Shown: one piece after another, positions 23,461 to 31,166 of the stretch | How positions within the stretch are numbered: position 1 is the first letter of the stretch | Layout: the number at the start of each line of letters is the position of its first letter | Assembly (NCBI RefSeq): GCF_012516395.1 | Contig: NZ_CP051206.1 | Location: 4,593,334-4,657,333, forward strand | Source: Dolichospermum flos-aquae CCAP 1403/13F | GTDB lineage: Bacteria > Cyanobacteriota > Cyanobacteriia > Cyanobacteriales > Nostocaceae | DNA length: 64,000 nucleotides | Direction of reading: 5' to 3' | Notes under the pieces: model-generated | Database searches by the model: none | What the model saw: the letters and a program-made list of their open reading frames with translations, nothing else | Told to the model about the DNA's origin: nothing | Translations under genes and position numbers: made by a program

Positions 23461-24129
23461 CTATTTATTTTCAATATTTTGTTGTAAGTAAGTAAAAAAA
23501 CTATTTGCCAGGATAGCAGCTTGTGTGCGATCGCGTAAACTTAGTCTATTTAAGATATTGGTAACATGATTTTTAACTGTACCCTCAGAAATATACAATT
23601 TTTGGGCAATTTCTCGATTATTATCACCAATAGCAATTAACCGCAAAACTTCTTTTTCTCTAGGGGTGAGTTCCGCTAAGTTCGCTGGTACAGCTAATAC
23701 TGGTTGTGAATTAGCCGGAAATTGAGTGACTAGTTTTTTGACTATTCCTGGTCCCAATTGGGAATATCCTTTGTCAACTGCACGAATGGCGACTGCTAAC
23801 TCTTCTGAGGGTGTATCTTTAAGTAAATAACCCATTGCGCCATTTTGTAATCCTGCTTTCACATATTCATCATCATCAAAAGTTGTTAAAATAAGAATTT
23901 TGCTGTGAGGAAAATGGTGATTAATTTCTTTGGTAGCAGCAACTCCATCTATGATAGGCATTCTGATATCCATTAAAATTACGTCAGGTTTTAATTTTTC
24001 AACTAGATTAATTGCGATTTGACCATTTTCAGCTTCCCCGACAATTTCTATATCTGCTTCTAATTCTAATAAGGCTCTTAAACCTTGACGAATTAAACTT
24101 TGATCATCTACAAGTAAGACTTTAATCAT
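23461..24129 (-). CDS. NarL/FixJ-family response regulator
   Basis: 222 aa. The receiver domain has the phospho-acceptor D54 (VILMDIRMP), the acidic pair D8/D9 and the KD motif (LLKDTPSEE). The LuxR-type DNA-binding domain covers about 150-215 (LTPREKEVLRLIAIGDNNRE, then SEGTVKNHVTNIL). It lies downstream of, and co-oriented with, the histidine kinase gene, separated by 62 bp containing a heptamer array, and should be its partner. The target is unknown; the divergent Spy-like gene is the obvious candidate. Confidence 0.93.
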   Translation of the reverse strand: MIKVLLVDDQSLIRQGLRALLELEADIEIVGEAENGQIAINLVEKLKPDVILMDIRMPIIDGVAATKEINHHFPHSKILILTTFDDDEYVKAGLQNGAMGYLLKDTPSEELAVAIRAVDKGYSQLGPGIVKKLVTQFPANSQPVLAVPANLAELTPREKEVLRLIAIGDNNREIAQKLYISEGTVKNHVTNILNRLSLRDRTQAAILANSFFTYLQQNIENK

Positions 24130-24134
24130 TTTTG

Positions 24135-24173
24135 TTGGTAATTGGTAATTGGTAATTAGTAATTAGTAATTGG
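24135..24173. repeat. heptamer array TTGGTAA / TTAGTAA
   Basis: Five or so 7-bp units lie in the 62-bp spacer between the kinase and response regulator genes, just upstream of the regulator start codon on the minus strand. Confidence 0.8.
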
Positions 24174-24191
24174 AAAAAATATTCTCCCCTG

Positions 24192-25388
24192 CTATAAATA
24201 AGGGATATCAACTATAATTTGACAACCATGATTATGACTGCTATGAATATGAAATTCACCTCCTAATGCCAACGTGCGATCGCGCATACTTTGTAAACCA
24301 AATCCAGTAGTATTTTGCTCTAAATCAAAACCTCTGCCATTATCCTGAATTGTTAACTTCACAGTTTCTAATGTTGTTGTTAATTCTAGTTGAACTTCTG
24401 TGGCTTGGGCATATTTAGAAATATTAGTTAATGATTCTTGAATAACTCGATAAATAGGAGTGCTGACTTCCATAGACAATGGAGAAATAATGGATATTTG
24501 ACAACTGGGTAAAATGCCAGTAGAACGCTGAAAATCTGCCGCAAGATTCTGAATTGCCTGTTCTAACGATTGTTCTTGTAAAGGATGGGATCTCATGGTA
24601 GAAACCGATTGACGGACATCTTGTAAGGCTTTTGAACCCAGTTCTTTGGCAGTGGCTAAAAACGTCATTGCTCTAGGTATATCATGTTTTGATAACTTTA
24701 AAGCAGTTTCTAATTGAAGATTTAAAGCCGTCAGAGAATGTCCTAAAGAATCATGAATTTCTCTAGCAATACGGTTGCGTTCTTCCAAAGTTGCCTGACT
24801 TTCAATTCTCAAGGCATATTGACGGAGTTTTTCGTTTGCAGCTTGGAGTTTATCTCGACTTTGCCGTTCAGATAAAACAGTATTCATTAATACTAAAACA
24901 AATACTAAACTTAAACCAAATAAAACTGCTAAACTAAAACTAAAAAACCAAAATCTTTCTTGGGCTATTGGTGAAAATCGTCCAGGAGGCATCCTTTGTC
25001 TGAGAGTAAGTAAAAATAAAATAAATGAGGAAAAAGTAACTGCTAATCTTCCTGGTAGTCGAAAAATTAAACAACTGCGAGTTACCAAAATTAGATAGAG
25101 AAAGGGAAAAAGCCTCGCACTTCTACCACCAAAAAAGCCAGTAATTAAAATTAATATAACTTCAATAGTCGTATAAATAAATTTATTGATTTTATTGTAA
25201 GTAGGCAATCTTAAACCCATTAAACCGAAAAATGTCAAACTGCAAATTGTCAGTTCTGGATACATGACAGAAAAGCGCGGTGAAGGAGATGGCATTAATG
25301 CCATTAACGCTGAAAATCCTAATAGTAGCCATTCTAAATAAAGTAGAAATCGAAAAGGATGATTATTAAATTGAATAGGACGATTCAT
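24192..25388 (-). CDS. NarL-type sensor histidine kinase (HisKA_3)
   Basis: 398 aa. The N-terminal half (about 12-170) has five or six membrane helices with little periplasmic loop, suggesting sensing within the membrane. H212 in the EERNRIAREIHDSLGHS box is the phospho-acceptor of HisKA_3 kinases, and the HATPase domain shows TNISKYAQA (N box) and DNGRGFDL / GFGLQSMRDR (G boxes). It is followed by the response regulator and is divergent from a Spy-like periplasmic protein, an arrangement reminiscent of envelope-stress systems, though those use OmpR-type pairs. Confidence 0.92.
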   Translation of the reverse strand: MNRPIQFNNHPFRFLLYLEWLLLGFSALMALMPSPSPRFSVMYPELTICSLTFFGLMGLRLPTYNKINKFIYTTIEVILILITGFFGGRSARLFPFLYLILVTRSCLIFRLPGRLAVTFSSFILFLLTLRQRMPPGRFSPIAQERFWFFSFSLAVLFGLSLVFVLVLMNTVLSERQSRDKLQAANEKLRQYALRIESQATLEERNRIAREIHDSLGHSLTALNLQLETALKLSKHDIPRAMTFLATAKELGSKALQDVRQSVSTMRSHPLQEQSLEQAIQNLAADFQRSTGILPSCQISIISPLSMEVSTPIYRVIQESLTNISKYAQATEVQLELTTTLETVKLTIQDNGRGFDLEQNTTGFGLQSMRDRTLALGGEFHIHSSHNHGCQIIVDIPYL

Positions 25389-25492
25389 AAAAAATTGATA
25401 ATTGAAAAAATGGCAGCCTAACCTAGATTTAATATATTTGTATCATGATTCAAGTTCAATAGGATGAGAGGAAGACATTGAAATGCTAATTT

Positions 25493-25508
25493 CATGACTA
25501 AAGTCATG
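25493..25508. promoter_or_regulatory. palindrome CATGACT-AA-AGTCATG in the divergent promoter region
   Basis: A perfect 7-bp inverted repeat with a 2-bp centre lies between the kinase gene (start 25388, minus) and the Spy-like gene (start 25609, plus). It could be an operator for the NarL-type regulator, whose family binds short inverted heptamers, or a dispersed repeat. Confidence 0.35.
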
Positions 25509-25608
25509 GGTGTAGACGTGACCTTTGCCTCATATCATTACTGGGCGTTAATCTATATGATAGGAACTATAGAAAGCCAACATAACCAAACATAACCAAA
25601 AGGTATTT

Positions 25609-26121
25609 ATGAAACTGAAGACATTATCACTGATTGCTGGTACTCTGGCTTTAACTTTAATCGCAACTCCATTTGCAGTTCAAGCGGAACAAAATAATCC
25701 ATCCTCACCTCAACCTGGTAAAGAATGGCAAAAAAAGGGTCAATTTCAAAAGTTGAATTTGACACCTGAACAAAAAGCTAAAATGAAAGAAATCGGCCGC
25801 AGTACCCGCGCTCAAATTGAAGCTGTTTTGACTCCCGAACAAAAGACCAAATTACAAGCTGCAATGGCTGAACGTAAGGCTCAACATCAAGCGCAACGTC
25901 AACAAAGACAAGGACAAGGAGAACGTCAAGAAGGACGTGGTAAAAAAGGTAATATTTTTGCTTCTTTGAACTTAACTGAAACACAGAAAAATCAAATTAA
26001 ACAAATTAGAGAGTCATCAAAACAACAAATGCAAGCTGTGTTAACTCCGGAACAGCAAGCACAAATGAAGCAAATGCGAGAAAATATGCGTTCTCGTCGT
26101 CAACAAGATAAACCTCAATAA
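25609..26121 (+). CDS. Spy/CpxP-like LTxxQ periplasmic protein
   Basis: 170 aa with a signal peptide (cleavage likely after ...PFAVQA, about residue 27). The mature part is almost entirely helical, charged and Q/K/R-rich, with four LTxxQ-type motifs (LTPEQKAKM, LTPEQKTKL, LTETQKNQI, LTPEQQAQM) arranged as two similar halves. Spy/CpxP proteins are periplasmic chaperones or metal sensors induced by envelope stress. The divergent kinase/regulator pair probably controls it, and CpxP-like feedback on the kinase is conceivable. A good terminator follows. Confidence 0.85.
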   Translation: MKLKTLSLIAGTLALTLIATPFAVQAEQNNPSSPQPGKEWQKKGQFQKLNLTPEQKAKMKEIGRSTRAQIEAVLTPEQKTKLQAAMAERKAQHQAQRQQRQGQGERQEGRGKKGNIFASLNLTETQKNQIKQIRESSKQQMQAVLTPEQQAQMKQMRENMRSRRQQDKPQ

Positions 26122-26205
26122 TTCTTGACTATTCAAATAAGATTAATAAATTAGGGGTGGGCTTAAAATCTCATCCCATTTTTGTATATAGGCAAACTTT
26201 AGAGA

Positions 26206-26236
26206 GGGCGTTACAATTTGTTAACGCCCCTTTTTT
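26206..26236 (+). terminator. rho-independent terminator of the Spy-like gene
   Basis: GGGCGTTA and TAACGCCC form a perfect 8-bp stem followed by CTTTTTT. Confidence 0.88.
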
Positions 26237-26239
26237 GGA

Positions 26240-27208
26240 TCATTTCTGGACGATCATATTCATATCCCAAGTATACAAACCGATTTGGTTAGGAACTCTC
26301 ACAAAGCGGCCTGTGCGATGACCCCTAGATAGTTCATTGAGAACCTTATTTTTAACCTCTCTGACTTCTTCAGCATCTAAATGTCCATAAATACCATTGA
26401 CTATCTCATTCACATTGAAAATTCGTCCGGCATTTTGTTCTAGAAATAAGGTCAGAGCATCAATTAAAAATTGACCATCAAATTGTGCCAACATCGGGAC
26501 TACTTTCATCTGGGGTCTAGTGAAATGTTTGTTGGTTTTGGTGGATTTAATACTTCTAGATATTCCCTTACCTTGAATCGGTCCTAGTGAATTTACATCT
26601 AGGGTATAGCAACCAGGTTCATCGGGAATTGCTGACCAATAACCACTTTCTCTCCCTTGAGTTAGAGATGATTGGACTCTACCTTTAACGACTTTAAAGA
26701 TAGTAGACTCTAAATTACCGTAGAGCGATCGCACAATAAAATCTATGTGACAGACAGTTCCCACATATTCTTGCAATAGCTTTTTAAGTGCTTCCATGCG
26801 AGTCATATTTTCATACTGAGCCAGCATGGGAACGTCTTCCCCTTTACCAACATAGTGACGACGTTGAAAGGAAAAATTGCCTGAGTTGCTAACTTCAGAA
26901 AGGGAATGATCAACCTTGAAAGAGTCTGATTTAGGAACTTCTGACTCTAGAGAATCCAAATATTCTACACGAGAACTCTGATTGGAAGACAACAACAACA
27001 GTGAATCTTCTTCAGCAGCCTCAACCTGTTCGTTGTCATGAGGATAAGACCAAGTAGACAACAAAGATTCTACATTATCTAATTGCGATCGCGCCTCTAT
27101 AAATAGACGTTGGTACTTTTTTGCGAGACTCCCATAGTAATCTCGTAATTCCAACAATGGCGTAATAAATACATCGGGTGGTGCTTGTAATTGTTCTGGA
27201 GAATTCAT
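26240..27208 (-). CDS. uncharacterised protein with two winged-helix-like repeats
   Basis: 322 aa. The N-terminal 20-50 is a probable coiled coil, then a low-complexity acidic/serine-rich linker (about 60-120). Two homologous modules follow at about 126-208 and 237-318, both starting VPMLAQ, each with a helix pair, an I/V-x-x-L/I-YG-x-L motif, VK(G/N)xV, a basic turn and a VP/IP...G-x-YT-x-D hairpin. The pattern resembles HARE-type or other winged-helix folds, so nucleic-acid binding is plausible, but this is inference. It lies 10 bp downstream of a zinc-ribbon gene and is probably co-transcribed with it. No signal or membrane segment. Confidence 0.75.
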   Translation of the reverse strand: MNSPEQLQAPPDVFITPLLELRDYYGSLAKKYQRLFIEARSQLDNVESLLSTWSYPHDNEQVEAAEEDSLLLLSSNQSSRVEYLDSLESEVPKSDSFKVDHSLSEVSNSGNFSFQRRHYVGKGEDVPMLAQYENMTRMEALKKLLQEYVGTVCHIDFIVRSLYGNLESTIFKVVKGRVQSSLTQGRESGYWSAIPDEPGCYTLDVNSLGPIQGKGISRSIKSTKTNKHFTRPQMKVVPMLAQFDGQFLIDALTLFLEQNAGRIFNVNEIVNGIYGHLDAEEVREVKNKVLNELSRGHRTGRFVRVPNQIGLYTWDMNMIVQK

Positions 27209-27218
27209 AGTAATTCAC

Positions 27219-27464
27219 TCAACCTAAATCTATATTGCTGGTGTAAGTCATGGCTCTAGGTTTGCTCGGTGTCGATACCTGGAGTGATTTTTTAGGAGGT
27301 TGGGGAGGACGACAACATTCACAATATAAAGGGCGAGTTCCGAAAGTTTCTCGTTTTGTAGCCTGATTACATTCTTTACAGACAAAGTTGAAAACTCGCG
27401 TATGAATCTGCCTTTTGTGCGCTCGGACAGTATATTCTCTAACATCAATTACTTTGGTTGCCAT
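27219..27464 (-). CDS. small zinc-ribbon protein
   Basis: 81 aa. C29xxC32 (VCKEC) and C48xC50C51 (YCECC) form a probable zinc-binding ribbon, preceded by a basic segment ([10 protein letters not shown]) and followed by a proline/lysine-rich tail. The basic composition suggests a nucleic-acid or protein adaptor. The neighbour downstream begins 10 bp after its stop, so the two form an operon. An overlapping frame in another phase is a shadow. I do not recognise a named family. Confidence 0.7.
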   Translation of the reverse strand: MATKVIDVREYTVRAHKRQIHTRVFNFVCKECNQATKRETFGTRPLYCECCRPPQPPKKSLQVSTPSKPRAMTYTSNIDLG

Positions 27465-27889
27465 AATTAATAATTGCCAGTCTTAATCCTCTTTATATAG
27501 CTATTCAAGCAAATGAAACTGTATCAGTGTGTGTTTTCATAGAAGTTTTCTAAAAAATTAAAAAATCCCATCTAACTCAGAGGCATAAACTGCTATTTCC
27601 GATATATTAACAGTGACTGGGATATATTTTCCCATCCCTTACATAAAAGAATGAAAAGAAATATAGGTTAAACTTGTTGCTCTCAAGACTTGTGAATATA
27701 AGAATGCTTTTTTAGCATCTATCTTGAGAATTAACTATATAATTGAAAACATATTTTTAGGCATATTTTTAAACCTGGACTATTGATAATAAATTATAAT
27801 CTCGCCTACTAGTAACAAAAAAAAATGAAGGATGAAGTAATTATAAAATCCCTCACCCTTCCTGATCTAGCCTAATCAAAGGTAACTAA
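27465..27889. other. intergenic region between hspA and the zinc-ribbon operon
   Basis: 425 bp, very AT-rich, with no supported gene. It holds the hspA terminator (27816-27861) at one end and must hold the promoter of the zinc-ribbon operon at the other. Confidence 0.5.
27816..27861 (-). terminator. rho-independent terminator of hspA
   Basis: On the minus strand GAAGGGTGA and TCATCCTTC form a 9-bp stem (one G-U), followed by A and nine T residues, about 30 bp after the hspA stop. Confidence 0.88.
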
Positions 27890-28354
27890 CTAAAGACGAA
27901 CCTTCACAGCTTTGTGTTTTTCCGATTCGGCTTTAGGAATAGTTAGATAGAGAATTCCATCCTTATATTCTGCCGCTACCTTCTCATTATCCACAACAGC
28001 AGGCAAGGCAATTACCCGTTGGAACTTACCATAACGGAATTCCGAGCGAGTCAAACCTTCTGCTTCCGTTGTTGTTTCCGACTTCCGCTCACCGCTAATA
28101 GAAACCGATTCAGGAGTGACTTCGACATCAAGATCCTTTGCGTCCAAACCTGGTATTTCTACTTTCAACTTCAAATCACTATCAGTTTCTGCAATCTCAG
28201 CCGGAGGAATGAAAGTTAACCCCACCCTTTCAACTGCATCAGGTGGTAATAATTGTTCAAACAAGCGATCCATTTGCTGCCGGATAATACCCATTTCAGG
28301 GAATGGTTCCCAGCGTTCTATTTCCCGTAACGGATTCCAACGTACAAGTGTCAT
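27890..28354 (-). CDS. hspA: small heat shock protein (Hsp20 / alpha-crystallin family)
   Basis: 154 aa. The alpha-crystallin domain spans about 48-145 (PPAEIAETDSDLKLKVEIPG, SVSISGERK, GKFQRVIALP, AAEYKDGILYLTIPK), with the IxV-like C-terminal tail AVKVRL. The N-terminal region begins MTLVRWNPLREIERWEPF, the cyanobacterial class A form. It is an ATP-independent chaperone that protects proteins and thylakoid membranes in heat. GAGGAG precedes the start and is predicted to be sequestered in a leader hairpin (separate entry), a known control mode for hsp17 of Synechocystis. Confidence 0.95.
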   Translation of the reverse strand: MTLVRWNPLREIERWEPFPEMGIIRQQMDRLFEQLLPPDAVERVGLTFIPPAEIAETDSDLKLKVEIPGLDAKDLDVEVTPESVSISGERKSETTTEAEGLTRSEFRYGKFQRVIALPAVVDNEKVAAEYKDGILYLTIPKAESEKHKAVKVRL

Positions 28355-28358
28355 AACT

Positions 28359-28402
28359 ATCTCCTCAAAAATTCACTATTGGACTTTCTGATTTGGTGAG
28401 AC
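28359..28402 (-). promoter_or_regulatory. possible RNA thermometer masking the hspA ribosome-binding site
   Basis: In the mRNA the segment read from 28402 to 28392 (GTCTCACCAAA) can pair with the Shine-Dalgarno segment read from 28369 to 28359 (TTTGAGGAGAT): five pairs including one G-U, a 2x2 internal loop, then four pairs, with a 22-nt loop. The mismatched, AU-rich stem over GAGGAG is typical of fourU-like or hsp17-like thermometers. The call rests on manual pairing only. Confidence 0.4.
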
Positions 28403-28642
28403 TAAATCTTCAGCTTGTGACTTGGTAAACAATAATACTACTGGCAAAATCTCTAACTTTTAACTTCTTGAAGCCTAATCTTTAGCCTCCCAATTAGATG
28501 ATAGCACTAGAAAATCAATTAATTACAGTTCGGTTTTATAGATATAATCTTCGTAATAACCGTACTATTGAGCTAATAACTTCAGGTTCGTATGTTAGAA
28601 TACGAGAGTGGATATTGCTACTATTTTTTAGCCAAAAATATC

Positions 28643-29401
28643 TTAAATATAACACTGTAAAGATTGAATTACACTATTAACTAAAGTGCTTTTAGCCGTA
28701 TTGATAAAAAAGTGATCACCACCGATCATTTTCAATGAAAAAGGGGCAACAGTTTGTTTTTCCCAGGCAGAAAGAGCAGTATAGCTAACTGTTGGATCTT
28801 CTGACCCACCAAAAGCACTAATAGGACAATTTAGGGGTGGTTGAGAAGTATAAACATAGGATTCCAAAACTGTAAAATCAGCCCGAATAATCGGCAAAAA
28901 AATCTGCATCAATTCGGCATTTTCTAGCACCATTTTGGCAGTCCCATTAAACTGGGATATTGCGGCTAAAAAATCGGCATCTGGTAATTTAGAAATGGGT
29001 GGGTTTTCCCTAGGGAATTGTGGGGCGCAACGGGCAGCAATAAAAAGATGCAAAGGATAAAGACTATATTCAGAACGCAGTAGCCTAATTAACTCAAAAC
29101 TGATTAATGCACCCATACTGTAACCGAAAAAAGCAAAAGGTTTATCTAGACAGGGGATGATATTAGTGGCTATTTCTCGGACTAAAGGGAGGATTTTTGT
29201 GTATGGAGGTGATTTGATTTGTCTGCCTCTACCGGGAATTTCGATAGGGCATAATTCAATAGTTGCGGGTAAATCATCAGCCCAAGTCCGAAAAACTGAG
29301 GCACTAGCACCAGCATAAGCAAAGCAAAATAGGCGTAATTTAGCTTGGGGGTTGGGTTTAGGGCAAGTTATCCAAGATGTGAAAGTGGTTTTAGTTGTCA
29401 T
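28643..29401 (-). CDS. type II thioesterase (GrsT/RifR-like)
   Basis: 252 aa alpha/beta hydrolase. The N-terminus has LRLFCFAYAGASASVFRTWA, the nucleophile is S95 (FFGYSMGALISFEL), and the catalytic histidine is in GGDHFF near the C-terminus, with the acid probably in GGSEDPTV. Such enzymes edit misprimed acyl carrier domains of polyketide synthases and peptide synthetases. No NRPS/PKS genes are in the window, so it either serves a cluster elsewhere or is a relic. Confidence 0.85.
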   Translation of the reverse strand: MTTKTTFTSWITCPKPNPQAKLRLFCFAYAGASASVFRTWADDLPATIELCPIEIPGRGRQIKSPPYTKILPLVREIATNIIPCLDKPFAFFGYSMGALISFELIRLLRSEYSLYPLHLFIAARCAPQFPRENPPISKLPDADFLAAISQFNGTAKMVLENAELMQIFLPIIRADFTVLESYVYTSQPPLNCPISAFGGSEDPTVSYTALSAWEKQTVAPFSLKMIGGDHFFINTAKSTLVNSVIQSLQCYI

Positions 29402-29458
29402 GATGGAGGTTTATATGGGGTTAATTGCTAATTTGATTGCTGGATCTATTTTTAAATT

Positions 29459-29495
29459 AGGAAAAAAGTCATGAAACTATTGTGACTTTTTTCCT
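29459..29495. repeat. palindrome AGGAAAAAAGTCA...TGACTTTTTTCCT
   Basis: A perfect 13-bp inverted repeat with an 11-bp loop lies at the 5' border of a broken gene. It looks like a terminator or element end and marks where the original upstream part of that gene was lost. Confidence 0.7.
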
Positions 29496-29496
29496 A

Positions 29497-30103
29497 GTCA
29501 GGTTAGGAAACTTGGCTCATGCAGAAAATCAGATCACGACATTAGCTAAAGATGAGGGATTAGTCCGACAAGCGATCGCTACCTTAGCAGAAGATCAAGC
29601 ACAAGCAAAATACGCCCAGTCCCAAACTAAACGTTATAACGAACTATATAAAAATGGTGCTGTGAGCCAGGATCAAGCCCAATTGTATTCTACTAACAGT
29701 GAGACATCACAAGCCACATTGCAAGCAGATAGAGAAGCAATCCAAAATGCTCAAGCCGTTGTTCGAGGTGATAAAATAGCCATTTAAAATGCTCAAACAG
29801 TCGTTAAAAGTGACCTAGTAGTCTGTCAAATTTATTTTGACGGGTTTTTGGTAGTGCGGGCATCTTGCCCGCGTGAGCGAGACGCTCACACTACAGTCCA
29901 TCATTTTTATCTTGACAGACTACTAGTACATCACTGCGTAAATAAAGCAACCATATTCAATCGCCAAACAGCCTACTGTATATTAGTTTTGACTTTTGAC
30001 TTTTGACTTCCGCCCTGAGGTACTAGTAGCCATTCAAAATGCCCAAGCCGTAGTTAAAGGCGATCTTGCAGCCATTCAAAATGCCGAAGCTGTGAAGCGA
30101 TGA
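29497..30103 (+). pseudogene. HlyD/RND-type membrane fusion protein remnant
   Basis: The reading frame from about 29497 (GNLAHAENQITTLAKDEGLV, then YNELYKNGAVSQDQAQLY) is the periplasmic coiled-coil hairpin of an RND/ABC efflux adaptor. At 29785-29787 a CAA glutamine codon has become TAA (compare ATTTAAAATGCT here with ATTCAAAATGCC in the later copy). The repeated unit (AIQNAQAVVKGDL) is then interrupted by a 112-bp inverted-repeat element and about 90 bp of other sequence, resumes at about 30029, and ends at a TGA at 30101. Start, membrane anchor and barrel domains are missing. Confidence 0.75.
29815..29926. mobile_element. 112-bp MITE-like element with 15-bp perfect inverted ends
   Basis: CTAGTAGTCTGTCAA (29815-29829) and its exact complement (29912-29926) bound the element. 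Inside, GTAGTG/CACTAC encloses two hairpins (CGGGCA/TGCCCG and GTGAGCG/CGCTCAC). It is inserted in the membrane fusion protein remnant. The interior motif GTGCGGGCATCTTGCCCGC recurs at about 47826. Confidence 0.85.
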
Positions 30104-30203
30104 TATAGAAACACTAAGAGTAATGATTCGTGACGCTGTTCATTGTTATTTTCCTGATCAAGAAAAACGTCGTAAAATTGTTCATTTACAACACATTCTC
30201 TAA
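30099..30203 (+). pseudogene. C-terminal fragment of a small HicB-like protein
   Basis: The frame reads DDIETLRVMIRDAVHCYFPD followed by QEKRRKIVHLQHIL and a stop. The pattern of helix plus RDAVxCHFxxxxxxKxIxLH resembles the C-terminus of short HicB-type antitoxin-like proteins of cyanobacteria. It has no start region and overlaps the end of the adaptor remnant, so it is a truncated leftover. Confidence 0.4.
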
Positions 30204-30208
30204 ACAAC

Positions 30209-30544
30209 ATGAACTTAAAAGATCTCAAAGTAAAATTATTCCCCATCATCAAAATCATCTCCACTGCACTCATCACCAGCGCCATAGGCTTAGAATTATG
30301 GAATATGCAAACATCAATAACCAATAACCAACTACCGAGTATTTTAACCCCAGCTTTAATCATTGCCCATATTGCCCTATCCGCTCATTTTATTGAAGCA
30401 TTAATTGCCGCTTATTATGCCCCAACACGCAATCAGACAGCAATCAAATATGCAACTTATACATTTTTTGTCGGTACAGTTGGTTTATTAGAATTGTGGG
30501 AAAATCAGGATATAGCAGCAGTTAGAAGTCAGAAAGAAGAATAA
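30209..30544 (+). CDS. small membrane protein of unknown function
   Basis: 111 aa with three probable membrane helices (about 10-28, 42-65 and 82-98). An acidic/histidine pattern in the second helix (AHIALSAHFIEALIAAYYAP) resembles small DUF4499/TMEM254-like proteins, but I cannot confirm this. The start at 30209 lacks a clear Shine-Dalgarno. It lies in a region of decayed genes, though its own frame is intact. Confidence 0.5.
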   Translation: MNLKDLKVKLFPIIKIISTALITSAIGLELWNMQTSITNNQLPSILTPALIIAHIALSAHFIEALIAAYYAPTRNQTAIKYATYTFFVGTVGLLELWENQDIAAVRSQKEE

Positions 30545-30646
30545 TCTCAAACCTAAATTAAGGAACTGCAAGTTGATATAATTGTCTTTGTGAGGTCGCA
30601 GCGAGATTAGATTGGGTAAACTCTTAATCTCATTCTGTCAGTAGAA

Positions 30647-30670
30647 TCTCAGTGGCTTGGCTCACTGAGA
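30647..30670. terminator. hairpin between convergent genes
   Basis: TCTCAGTG and CACTGAGA form a perfect 8-bp stem with an 8-base loop between genes ending at 30544 (plus) and 30691 (minus). No T-run is present. Confidence 0.4.
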
Positions 30671-30690
30671 GTGTCAATCCTACACCCTCC

Positions 30691-31065
30691 TTAGTGGAAA
30701 TAGATAACTCGCGCATCTATCCTATAGTATTTCAACACGCTAGATAAACACTCGGCTTCTTCTCTTTTACTAGAACTCCCAGCGTATATATAAGTCCCAA
30801 GCCGATGCTTGGCTAAAAATGCGTCAGAAACATAGCTTCTGACAACATTTAATAATTGATCTGAATTACCAGGAATAACAACCACATAAGGGCGGTTTGG
30901 CACTTTACCAATGACGATCACATTATTCTGCTGGACAGTATTCACCGATTTGCTAACTTGAGGCAAACTTCGGGGAATACAATTGGGTGCTTGCCCCCAA
31001 GCCTTGGATAATAAACTATGCCATAAAACAGTTGTAACTATGGCTGTAATTAGATACTTGTTCAT
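30691..31065 (-). CDS. secreted SPOR-like protein of unknown function
   Basis: 124 aa. A signal peptide ends near AWGQA (residue 26). The mature part contains YVVVIPGNSDQLLNVVRSYV and LGTYIYAGSSSKREEAECLS, a ferredoxin-like beta-alpha-beta pattern like SPOR domains, which bind denuded peptidoglycan. Two cysteines (in APNCIPR and EAECLSS) could form a disulfide. It is related to short cyanobacterial hypothetical proteins; the role is unknown. Confidence 0.65.
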   Translation of the reverse strand: MNKYLITAIVTTVLWHSLLSKAWGQAPNCIPRSLPQVSKSVNTVQQNNVIVIGKVPNRPYVVVIPGNSDQLLNVVRSYVSDAFLAKHRLGTYIYAGSSSKREEAECLSSVLKYYRIDARVIYFH

Positions 31066-31166
31066 ACCATTTTAGATTTTAGATTTTTTTATACCACCAA
31101 TGACTCCAACCATCCTCCACCTGTTTGAACTATCCTTATACTTGAAACCAAAATCTAAAATTTACA

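Noticed and set aside
28498-28680. 60-codon plus-strand frame between hspA and the thioesterase
   Set aside because: AT-rich, no ribosome-binding site, overlaps the thioesterase end on the other strand.
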